Positions 19,646 through 28,861 of a stretch of DNA of 64,000 nucleotides are shown in pieces. The stretch comes from Mycoplasmoides fastidiosum. GTDB lineage: Bacteria; Bacillota_I; Bacilli_A; Mycoplasmatales; Mycoplasmoidaceae. How positions within the stretch are numbered: position 1 is the first letter of the stretch; every line of letters starts with the position of its first letter. The notes below the pieces were generated by a model that saw only the letters and a program-made list of their open reading frames with translations, was not told the DNA's origin and did no database searches. The position numbers and the translations under genes were made by a program. Where the stretch lies: contig NZ_CP101809.1 of assembly GCF_024498275.1 (NCBI RefSeq), forward strand, positions 62,001 to 126,000, given 5' to 3'.

Positions 19646-21013
19646 ATGCAAGTTATTGACATTAAAGAAATTGAAGCTCAGAAAGATAAACTCGAATTCA
19701 TTCACGTTGTCGGTTGAGCAGTAACTAATCGCAAAAGTGGTAAAGTTCTTGGTTTTTTGGAATTGAACGATGGATCTAGTTTTAATAATTTACAAGTAGT
19801 TTATAAAGAAAACGAAACTTTAGGTTTCGAAGAAGCGACTAAGATTGAGTTGGGAGCAGCCGTACGAGTAAGTGGTAATTTTAAAAAAACTCCGAATGCT
19901 GCTCAACCTTATGAACTACAAGCTAAAGAAATTGTTGTTTTAGCAAGTTGTAAAAACTTTCCCATTCAAAAAAAAGAACAAACACCTGAATTTTTAAGAA
20001 CTATTGCTCATGTTCGACATCGTACCAAATATTTTCAAGCAATTCAAATGGTTCGTAATCAATTAAGTACAGCAATTAATAACTTTTTTGCTTGTTTAAA
20101 TTTCGTTTGACTGCATGCACCTATTTTTACAGGGATTGATTGTGAAGGGGCTGGTGAAGCATTTGAAATTCAAAAAATGGAACACAACCAAGATTTTTTT
20201 AAAAAGCCAGCACGTTTATCAGTTTCTGGACAATTACATGCCGAAGCTTTTGCCTTAGGATTAAAAAGGGTTTACACTTTTGGACCAACTTTTCGTGCCG
20301 AAAAATCATTTACCAATCGTCATGCCGCAGAATTTTGGATGTTAGAACCAGAAGTAAGTTTTGCAACATTAGATGATAATTTAGAACTAATCGAAAATCT
20401 TTTAAAACACTTATTGAATCATGTTTTAACTAATTGCAAAACAGAATTAAATTATTTAGCTCAAGCTAATAAAAAACCAAATTTAGTACCAACACTGAAT
20501 GAAGTAGTTAATAAAAAATTTACACGTATGAATTATAAAGATGCTGTGGTAACTTTAAAAAATGATTCTGCAGCAGGATTAGTTACTTTTGAAGAAAACA
20601 ATATTCATTTTGGTATGGATTTAAAAACTGAACACGAACGTTACTTGTGTGAAAAAGTTGTTAAGGGACCAGTTTTTATTTTTGATTATCCAAAATCACT
20701 TAAAGCTTTTTATATGAAAGTAAATGATGATGATATTACAGTAGCTGCTGCTGATTTACTTGTTCCTGGAATTGGTGAATTAGTTGGGGGATCTGAGCGG
20801 GAATATCGCTATGATGTTTTGAAAAAACGTTGTCAAGAATTGAACATTGAACTTGATTCCATGCAATGATACCTTGATTTACGTAAATATGGTTATTATC
20901 GCTCTGCTGGGTTCGGAGTTGGATTTGATCGATTAGTGATGTATGTGACGGGAACGGACAATATTAAAGATACTTTACCTTTTCCTAGAACTTATCAACA
21001 AATGAATTTTTAG
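19646..21013 (+). CDS. asnS: Asparaginyl-tRNA synthetase
   Basis: 455 residues, class II. OB-fold anticodon domain ([23 protein letters not shown]), motif 2 [20 protein letters not shown] and motif 3 [15 protein letters not shown]. The ending [11 protein letters not shown] is typical of AsnRS rather than AspRS. Direct charging of tRNA-Asn is therefore expected. Starts 3 nt after rpiB and is followed by thrS. Confidence 0.96.
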
Positions 21014-21046
21014 TGATCATTTCAATTCTATGAAGCGAAATGATCA
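21014..21046 (+). promoter_or_regulatory. Hairpin between asnS and thrS
   Basis: TGATCATTTC pairs exactly with GAAATGATCA over a 13-nt loop, directly after the asnS stop and 15 nt before the thrS start. No T tail. Probably an mRNA processing or stability element; far too small for a T-box. Confidence 0.45.
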
Positions 21047-21061
21047 GAGAGATCCAAGTTT

Positions 21062-22810
21062 ATGTCAGAAATTAAATATGAATTAAATCACAGTGCAGCA
21101 CATATTTTAGCTGAAGCATTGTTAAAACTCTATCCACATGCTAAATTAGCAATTGGTCCAGCAATTGCTGAGGGATTTTATTATGATGTTGATTTTGGTG
21201 AAACTTCAGTATCTGCTAAAGATTTCAACAAAATCAAAAAAACCATGCAACAAATTATCAAACAAAAATTAGTCTTTTCATCCCAGATGAAAACTAAACA
21301 AGAATTATTAACCTTTTATCAAAACAATCCGTATAAGACCGAAATTATTGCTGAGTTAGAAGGTAATGATTTACAAGTTGTTTATACTGGTGCCCACTTT
21401 TTTGATTTATGTAAAGGGGGTCACGTTCACAATACCCAAGAAATTAAAGCTTTTGAATTATTAAAAATTTCTTCAGCTTACTGGCGGGGTGATGCTAATA
21501 ATCCAAGTTTAACTCGAATTTATGGAGTAGCTTTTGATAATGCAGATGATTTAGAAAACCATCTAAAAATTTTGGAAGAACTAAAACTTTATGATCACCG
21601 TAAATTGGGGCATGATTTATGTATTTTTAGTTTTGATCCTCTAATTGGAGCGGGACTACCATTATGATTAGAAAACGGCACTATTACTAAAAATTTAATT
21701 ACCAAATTTGTCAATCAAATTCAAGTGGCTCATGGTGTTGATTTGGTAACTACACCTATTTTGGGTTCTAAAGAACTATATCAAACTTCAGGTCACTGGG
21801 ATCACTATCAAGAAAATATTTTCCCCCCTATCGCTCTAGAAAACCGTGAATATGTTTTACGACCTATGACTTGTCCACACCATATTGTTTTATTTCAAAA
21901 ACAATTATGATCTTATAAAATGCTGCCCAAAATTTATGGTGAAAATGCCATTTTACACCGGTATGAACATTCGGGGGGATTAACCGGATTAGAACGAGTA
22001 CGTTCAATGGAATTAATTGACAATCATGCATTTTTAGGTGCTGATCAAATCACCAAATTCATTGAAACAGCTTATAGTATGATTAAAACTGCTGCAACTG
22101 GATTTGGGGTTAAATTCAGCCGAATTGATCTATCATTACACGATCCTGATGATAAACAAAAATTCATTAATGATCCAGTGATGTGGTCCGAATCTGAAAG
22201 TCAATTAAAAGCTGTTTTAGAAGACTTAAAAATCAATTATGTACCAATTATTGGCGAAGCTGCTTTCTATGGTCCCAAAATTGATTTTCAGATGGAAACA
22301 ATTGGTCGAAAAATGATCACAGTTGCTACAATTCAATTAGACTTCTTATTGCCCAAAAAGTTTAAATTACATTATATTGATGATCATGGTAATGTACAAC
22401 AACCAATTATGATTCATGTGGGGATTATTGGTACTTTAGAACGTTTTATTGCAATTTTATTAGAAACATATAAAGGAAATTTACCACTCTGATTAAGTCC
22501 AAAACAAATTGTTATTATCCCAGTTAATAATGAAACACATGTTTCAGCTGCTAATGAATTAAATAAGAAATTACAATCATTAAATTTACGTAGTTTTGTG
22601 GATCATTCAACCGAACGGTTAGCTAAAAAAATTCGTAACGCTCAAATTCAAAAAATTCCTTATCAAATTGTAATCGGTGATAAAGAAGTTGCTAATTTAA
22701 ATGAAATAAATTACCGTAAATATGGCGAAGACGCAAGCGTTCAAATTAGTTACGACCAATTTGTTAAAGAGTTAATTCGCTTAAATCAACAACCATCTGT
22801 AAAGCTTTAA
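21062..22810 (+). CDS. thrS: Threonyl-tRNA synthetase lacking the TGS domain
   Basis: 582 residues instead of about 640: the N-terminal TGS domain is absent and the protein opens directly with the editing domain (NHSAAHILAEALLKLYP, GFYYDVDF). Editing residues are kept (HSAAH; DLCKGGHVH). Catalytic domain: MTCPHH zinc Cys, RYEHSGGLTGLERVRSME, GEAAFYGPKIDF and motif 3 IHVGIIGTLERFIAILLE, where the usual HRA is HVG. The anticodon domain follows (KQIVIIPVNNE...). Threonine-tRNA charging with proofreading is expected. Confidence 0.96.
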
Positions 22811-22811
22811 T

Positions 22812-23960
22812 ATGATCTTTGATTCGAAATTAATTGTTTTTGACATTGATTTTTTTCATAGTTTTGACTATGATCTAGATTTGTTGCAAAACATGAAGCG
22901 TTTGTTACAAAAAATCAGTGGCGAACAAAACTTGGTCATTATGTCTAATGAAAATCTCATGGACTGTGTCGATCAAATTAAAAAACTAAAAATTCGTAGT
23001 GGCTATATTATTGCTAATTCGGGTTCATTTATTTTTAACATTGCAGCTGATGCTATGATGTTTCAGAAAAAATTTGATCCTAATACAGTAAAAGCAATTG
23101 CTCATATTGCCACACTCCGGGACTTAGTGGTTATTATTAATGATTTGAATGGTCGAAAAATTTCTTATGAATTAAACGACTGAGCTTATAACTACTGTAA
23201 TAATAAAATCCTGAATGAAGGCGGAGGTAAAGTTGAGTTTTTCCGTTCTTGGAATGAATTTTTAAATGCAATTAATAAATTAGTCATTGGAAGTGTCGAA
23301 ATTATTTTCCATTATGACAAAGATGAAAACATTGCTCAAATTAAACAAGATTTTTTATCCAAAATTAACTTAATTGTTAAGGCTGATGTTTTTTTAGCTA
23401 AGAATCATTTATATATTAGTCCTATTAATGCTACCCGAATAAATGCATTATATAAATTAGCTAAAGTTTTAGAAATTAATCCTAAAAAAGATTGCTTGTA
23501 TATCGGGGTTAATAACTACGATGGGCGATTACGCAAGTTTAGTTATTTGAGCGTCACTTCTCAAGAAACTTATCGTTCTTTAACATTTAATTTTTCATCT
23601 TTAGAAGAACCGCATTTATTTTTAGCTTATCAAAATAGTTGAATTGGTTGATTAAACAACAATGACTATTTATGATCTCATGAACCAAACCACCGTATTA
23701 CTGATTGGTTTTTTAACACCCAAGATCAATTATTGCACCGAAATTTTGATATTGATGAGTTGAAAAATACTAAAACCAAATTCATTCAATTTAACACTCG
23801 CAAACGATTTAACCGATTTTCCAAAATTGATTTAAATACCCATCAAACCGACACCATTATTATTGATAGTAATAAAAATGAAATTTTGGCTTTACCAGTT
23901 TGAGAAGAAAATAAAAAAACTTTATTGCAAAAATTAAACACCATTGAACAAATAAAATAA
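22812..23960 (+). CDS. Degenerate Cof-like HAD-superfamily protein
   Basis: 382 residues. The N-terminal LIVFDIDFFHS matches the DxD nucleophile motif of HAD phosphatases, and SGYIIANSGSFIF matches the Cof 'IaeNGa.i' strand. But the later motifs have drifted: 'vsKg' is NATRIN and 'GDs.ND' is GVNNYD, so Mg binding and phosphatase activity may be lost. A C-terminal domain of about 120 residues (NHRITDWFFNTQDQ...) is not part of the standard family. Starts one base after the thrS stop, hence co-translated. Confidence 0.75.
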
Positions 23961-23985
23961 GTTATAATTTTACGGTTATTATTTT

Positions 23986-24024
23986 TACTTGGGATAATTT
24001 ACCTTTCAGAATTATATCTAGGTA
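23986..24024 (+). promoter_or_regulatory. rpsO leader hairpin (candidate S15 autoregulatory site)
   Basis: TACTTGGGATAATT (23986-23999) pairs with AATTATATCTAGGTA (24010-24024) with one bulged A and adjacent G-C/G-U pairs. Tandem GU/GC pairs are the known S15 recognition element in 16S h22 and in several S15 leaders. It ends 36 nt before the rpsO ATG. Function inferred. Confidence 0.45.
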
Positions 24025-24060
24025 GAAATGTTTAAAAAAATAATGAAAGGATTGCACATC

Positions 24061-24330
24061 ATGGCAATTACTAAAGAACGCAAAAGCGAACTAATTACTA
24101 CTTTTGGTGGTTCAGCAACCAATACTGGATCTACTCAAGCTCAAGTTGCTTTATTAACTGAACGAATTAAATCTTTGACTGAACACTTAAAAGTTAATAA
24201 AAAAGACTTCTCTTCTAAACGAGGTTTGTTCAAATTAGTTTCCCAACGTCGCCGTTTACTAAACTATTTGAAAAAACGCAACATTGATGCTTACCGTGAT
24301 TTAATTAAAGTTTTAGGTTTAAGAAGCTAA
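24061..24330 (+). CDS. rpsO: Ribosomal protein uS15
   Basis: 89 residues: MAITKERKSELITTFG, TGSTQAQVALLTERI, HLKVNKKDFSSKRGLFKLV, RRRLLNYLKKRN. The ATG at 24061 matches family length and has AAAGGA upstream; an in-frame ATG 33 nt earlier is not used in the family. Confidence 0.97.
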   Translation: MAITKERKSELITTFGGSATNTGSTQAQVALLTERIKSLTEHLKVNKKDFSSKRGLFKLVSQRRRLLNYLKKRNIDAYRDLIKVLGLRS

Positions 24331-24354
24331 TTAATAAAAGATCACTATAGACAT

Positions 24355-24390
24355 TAAAAAAACATCCAATTTATTATTGGATGTTTTTTT
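24355..24390. terminator. Terminator after rpsO
   Basis: ACATCCAAT pairs with ATTGGATGT, flanked by A6 and T7; it can serve rpsO and the convergent hpt. Confidence 0.9.
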
Positions 24391-24409
24391 ATCGATTAAA
24401 TTAAATCAG

Positions 24410-24958
24410 CTACTTTTTCTTTTTATATACTTCTGGTTTTAAAATACCAATGTAAGGTAAATTGCGCAAAAGTTGTAAATAATCCAACCCAAACCCCACA
24501 ACAAAATGGGGTTCAATTGTAAAACAAGCAAAATCAACTTTTAAATCTTGTAAACGTTGGGATGGTTTATCTAATAAAGTCACAATTCTTAATGAACGAG
24601 CTTTTCGCATTCTAATTAAATCGCTAATTTTAGCAATAGTGTTAGCGGTGTCAACAACGTCTTCAACAAGAATGACGTCACGGTTTTCAACATTAGTTAC
24701 TAAATCAGTCACAATTTTCACATTATGATTACGTTGAATACCATGATAGGAAGTGACAGTTAAAAAATCAAGTTCAACATCAATACTAACTCCAGGTAAC
24801 AGTTTGCCAATAAAGGGGATACAGCCTTTTAAAATCCCGATAATAATTGGTGGTTGAGGGTTATGTTGATAAGTTTGATTTATATAATCACTAGCTCTTT
24901 TAATTCCTGCATCTAATTCTTCAGTATTAATTAGGATGCTTTCAATACGCGGATCCAT
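24410..24958 (-). CDS. hpt: Hypoxanthine-guanine phosphoribosyltransferase
   Basis: 182 residues from MDPRIESIL. Makes IMP or GMP from hypoxanthine or guanine and PRPP. IIIGILKGCIPF (phosphate loop), SSYHG-equivalent VTSYHGIQ, PRPP loop VILVEDVVDTANTIA and FVVGFGLDYLQLLRNLPYIG. The PRPP loop has DTANT instead of DTGxT. The ATG at 24958 is preferred because GAGGA lies 9 nt upstream; a TTG 15 nt earlier overlaps that RBS. Confidence 0.95.
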   Translation of the reverse strand: MDPRIESILINTEELDAGIKRASDYINQTYQHNPQPPIIIGILKGCIPFIGKLLPGVSIDVELDFLTVTSYHGIQRNHNVKIVTDLVTNVENRDVILVEDVVDTANTIAKISDLIRMRKARSLRIVTLLDKPSQRLQDLKVDFACFTIEPHFVVGFGLDYLQLLRNLPYIGILKPEVYKKKK

Positions 24959-25207
24959 CCGAAATTTCCTCAAAGTTGATAATAAGTGGATAAATAATAA
25001 TTTTAACCAAAAAAACTTGGTGATAATTATTTAATATTCTAATTAGTGATCAAATTTCTATGGTTCAAATTCGAATTGAAAATATTTTTAAAAGCATTGG
25101 TTATGAACTTAAACCCGAAAATAAAAGAGCATGGTTGATTCGATGGTTTATAATTTAATTACATTCAAATTTTTAATTGTTAAGATTCTCTGCAATTATT
25201 AGAAATG

Positions 25208-25216
25208 TGCTAAAAT
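25208..25216 (+). promoter_or_regulatory. Extended -10 promoter of ptsH
   Basis: TG-C-TAAAAT, 40 nt before the start codon; no good -35. The preceding 24959-25207 spacer holds only AT-rich sequence and a 32-codon ORF (25060-25158) without support. Confidence 0.5.
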
Positions 25217-25256
25217 TACAGTGATTTTGATAAAAATTATCAAGGATACATAATAA

Positions 25257-25520
25257 ATGTTAAAGTACAAATTTCAAGTATTAGACCCGATTGGTTTACA
25301 CGCACGTCCAGCAACAAAATTAGTTGGTGTAGCTTCTAGATTTGATTCCAAGATTGAATTGTTTTATGGTGAAAAGAAAGCCAATGTCAAATCAGTAATG
25401 AATCTGATGGCTTTAGGTGTAAAAACCGGTGCTGAAGTGGAACTGGTTGTTGATGGTGAGGATGAAGCAGTAGCACTAGACGCTTTGAAAGCAGTCATTG
25501 CTGAAAATAAATTAGCCTAA
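25257..25520 (+). CDS. ptsH: Phosphocarrier protein HPr
   Basis: 87 residues. GLHARPATKLV carries the phosphorylated His15, and KSVMNLMAL the regulatory Ser46 site. Passes phosphate from EI (ptsI at 57635) to sugar-specific EII proteins. Monocistronic, with its own promoter and terminator. Confidence 0.97.
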   Translation: MLKYKFQVLDPIGLHARPATKLVGVASRFDSKIELFYGEKKANVKSVMNLMALGVKTGAEVELVVDGEDEAVALDALKAVIAENKLA

Positions 25521-25551
25521 TTTTTTAATAATCAACTTACACATTCAATTT

Positions 25552-25584
25552 AAATACACACACCTTACAGATGTGTGTATTTTT
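25552..25584 (+). terminator. Terminator after ptsH
   Basis: AAATACACACA pairs with TGTGTGTATTT, with T5 tail. Nearly the same sequence recurs at 27204-27232 upstream of the second MATE gene. Confidence 0.85.
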
Positions 25585-25617
25585 CGTATATATTAATGGA
25601 TTTTTAATTATTTGTCA

Positions 25618-27150
25618 ATGTTTATATTTTCGAAACTAAAAACTTATTTCCCTGAAAATTGATCAGAATGAAAATTATATTTTGTCAAAACAGTGCCAAT
25701 TATCTTTAGTTCAATCTTTTTTGCGTTAAATTCATTTGTCGATAACTTCATGGTAACCTCAATTCCTAATGCGACAGCTTCATTAGGATTTGCAAACTCT
25801 TGAACCGCAGCAATCAGCAGCTTTTTTATTGGTGTTGGTGGATTTGGTTCGGTTTTAGTTGGTCAATTTTATGGGGCTAAAAAATATAAGGAAGTGGTTG
25901 AAGTCATTAATTATCGAATTAGTTTTTCGTTAATTATTGCGTTAGCATTTTCAATTGCGGCTTGAACTGCACCTGCTCAATTTTTAGATGTTTTCTCTCA
26001 CGGTCAAGACCGTGATCAAAACCAAACAATTGAATATTTAAACATTATTGCCATTTCTTGAATTTTATTAGCATTTACTTATAATTCAGGGAATTTGTTA
26101 CGCGAAGTTGCATTTGCCAAATTATCATTTATCTCAACATTAATTACGTTAGTGACTAATATTGTGTTTAACTTAATTTTTGTTTATGTCGCAAATTTAG
26201 GCGCAGTAGGAACCGCGTATGCTTCGGTTATTTCTCGGGTTGTGGCTTTGATCTTAAATGTCGCATTTATGTACAAAGCTAAACGGGAAATTACGGTTAA
26301 CTATTTCATGTTTTGAAGATTTTCTAAAGCGATCATGATTCAATTCAACCGTCGTATGTTAGGTACTATTATTTATTCTTTAGCAATTAATTTAGTAATC
26401 TTCAGATCTTCTTTATGAAACTTTGGTTTTCCAACTTTAGGTCCGAGCGAATATCAAGTGACTGGACCTGGAGTATTAGGTTTAGCTTTAGCGGTGGCTA
26501 ACTTGATGACTTCAAGTTTTCAAGCGATTAATGGCAACATTAATTATTTTGTGGGCCGTTATATTGGAACCGATGATTGAAAACTTGCTTTAAAAAACGG
26601 CAAAAAAGTCATGGGAGTTAATTTTCTAGTTTCACTATGATTAAGTCTATCAACTGCAATTTTTATTGTAATTGTCACAGTCATTCCCGGATTTGCTTCG
26701 GGTGTTTACACTAGTGCTTATGAACATATGATTAGTACACCAGGAGCATCTGAAGCCAGTGCTGCAGCAGTTGCATCTCAAGCTGAAGCTTATTACCTAG
26801 ATACTTTACGCAACACTGTTTTAGTAACCGCAGCCTTCAACCCCATTTGAATGTTACTATTAACCACTTTGCGGATTGTGGGCGCAGGAGGACGTAGCAA
26901 TGCGGTTTCAACTGTTAACTTGTTAACAGGAGTGGGCCAAATTTTATGATTAACTGTAATTGTTTATGTGATTCTACCGCATTCACCAGTTTTACGCCAG
27001 AATTTGCCTTTAGCTACTGTGGTCTTTTTTGCTTCTGATTTCTTAAGATGAACTTGTTTCGAATTAATGAAATGAAAAATGAAATGAATTCGTAATCTGA
27101 ATGTGGAACATGATGGGTTAAAAGAAAAAAATCTAACAACAAATAATTAG
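25618..27150 (+). CDS. MATE-family efflux transporter (copy 1)
   Basis: 510 residues, about 12 membrane helices. LNSFVDNFMVTSIPNATASLGFAN is the MATE 'vD..mv' entry motif; a second half with GLALAVANLMTSSFQAINGNINYFVG repeats it, as the family's internal symmetry requires. Expected to export drugs or metabolites by cation antiport. Start codon has no obvious RBS. Many TGA Trp codons. Copy 2 follows directly. Confidence 0.88.
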
Positions 27151-27203
27151 TTAAAATTATTAGCAAAGATTTTTTTGATTTATAAACTCAAATCTGAATT
27201 CAA

Positions 27204-27232
27204 AAAAATACACACAAATTGTGTGTATTTTT
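27204..27232 (+). terminator. Terminator between the MATE genes
   Basis: AAATACACAC-AAATT-GTGTGTATTT with T tail; related to the terminator after ptsH. Confidence 0.85.
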
Positions 27233-27264
27233 ATTTATCTTTTTTGAAGATCGAGAACAAAATT

Positions 27265-28803
27265 ATGCAGATTTTATCCAAGCTGAAAGCATATTTTCCA
27301 GATAATCGTGCTGAATGGAAATTATATTTAGCAAAAACAATTCCGATTGTTTTTGGTGCTCTTTTTTTCGCCCTAAATTCATTCGTTGATAATTTCATGG
27401 TGACTTCTATTCCTAATGCCACAGCTTCATTAGGGTTTGCTAATTCCTGAACTGCAGTGATTACTAGTTTTTTTATTGGTGTGGGCGTTTTTGGTTCGGT
27501 TTTAGTGGGTCAGTTTTATGGGGCCAAAAAATACCAACAAGTAGTTGAAGTCGTCAATTACCGAATTAGTTTTTCTTTATTAATTACACTAATTTTTGCA
27601 ATTGTGGCTTGAAGTGTGCCTGGTCCTTTTTTAGATGTTTTCTCTCACGGTCAGGATCGTGATCCCGCCCAAACAATTGAGTATTTACGAATTATTGCGA
27701 TTAGTTGAGTTTTGTTAGCGTTTGCTTATAATTCAGGCAATTTATTACGTGAAGTGGCGTTTGCTAAATTATCATTTATTTCCACTTTAATTACTTTATT
27801 TACTAACATTATCTTTAATTTATTGTTTGTTTATGTTGCCAAATGAGGCGCAGTCGGCACAGCTTATGCTTCAGTCATTGCAACTGGAGTAGGTTTAATT
27901 TTAAGTGTGGTGTTTTTATACCGTGCTAAACGGGAAATCATGATTAATTACTTTTTGTTTTGAAAGTTTTCAAAAGTGATTTTTATCCAATTTAACAAAC
28001 GAATTTTAGGCACATTAATTTATAGTGTGGCAATTAATTTAGTTGTTTTCCGTTCATCATTATGAAATTTTGGGTTTCCTTCATTAGGTCCCGAAGAATA
28101 TCAAGTAACAGGACCAGGAGTGTTAGGGTTAGCTTTAGCGATTGCTAATTTGATGACTTCAAGTTTTCAAGCGATTAATGGCAATATTAATTATTTTGTA
28201 GGTCGATTTATCGGGATTGGTGATTGGCAGCTGGCTCTGAGAAATTCGAAGAAAGTAATGGGAATCAATTTTTTAGTTGCACTATCATTAACAATTGCCA
28301 CAGCACTTCTAATTTATATCTTAACTCTTATTCCTGGGTTTGCATCGGGAGTTCATATTAGCGCTTATAATTACATGGTTAATGTAAAACATGCTTCAGA
28401 AGCCGAAGCGACTGCAACTGCGTGAAAGGCTGAAGCCTTTTATTTAAATCATTTACGTGAAACCGTTTGGGTTGCAGCTGTTTATAATCCAATTTGAATG
28501 TTATTATTAACAACATTACGAATTATTGGATCAGGCGGCAGAAGTAATATTGTTTCATTAGCAAACATGATTTCAGGGATTTTGCAAATTGTTTGGTTAG
28601 CAATTATTGTTTATGCAATCTTACCTTATTCGTCAACTTTACGCGAAAATTTAGCTTTATCAACAGTTTTATTCTATGCATCAGACATCATTAAATGGGG
28701 TGGGTTTGAACTAATGAAACTCAAAATGCAATGAATTCGTAACTTAAATGTTGAACACGAAGATTTAGTTGCTAAAGAAAAACTACCACAATTAAATCAA
28801 TAA
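27265..28803 (+). CDS. MATE-family efflux transporter (copy 2)
   Basis: 512 residues, same architecture as copy 1 (LNSFVDNFMVTSIPNATASLG; GLALAIANLMTSSFQAINGN). The start is the ATG at 27265 (MQILSKLKAYFPDN), aligned with the copy 1 start and lying after the intervening terminator; an upstream in-frame ORF reads through that terminator and is not real. The copies differ mainly in the loop near residues 370-390 and in the last helices, so substrate range may have diverged. Confidence 0.88.
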
Positions 28804-28820
28804 ATCATAATTATCCAAAC

Positions 28821-28853
28821 AAAAAACCAACCACTATTAGTGGTTGGTTTTTT
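28821..28853. terminator. Bidirectional terminator (MATE copy 2 / lipoprotein gene)
   Basis: AACCAACCAC-TATTA-GTGGTTGGTT with A6 and T6 flanks. Confidence 0.9.
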
Positions 28854-28861
28854 GTTGATTT

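Larger units (their letters stand above)
25552..28803 (+). repeat. Tandem duplication: two MATE units each preceded by an ACACAC/GTGTGT terminator
   Basis: Unit 1 spans about 25552-27150 and unit 2 about 27204-28803. Long stretches are nearly identical at DNA level, for example around 25730-25900 and 27370-27530, and the preceding terminators share the ATACACAC/GTGTGTAT stem. The duplication therefore probably included the upstream terminator. Confidence 0.8.

Noticed and set aside
21014-21061. T-box riboswitch for thrS
   Set aside because: Only 48 nt between genes and no T-box core sequence.
25060-25158. 32-codon ORF between hpt and ptsH (MVQIRIENIF...)
   Set aside because: No RBS, no promoter and no recognisable motif; could be a gene remnant.
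27175-27264. N-terminal extension of MATE copy 2 starting at 27175
   Set aside because: It would be translated across the terminator at 27204-27232; copy 1 aligns with a start at 27265.
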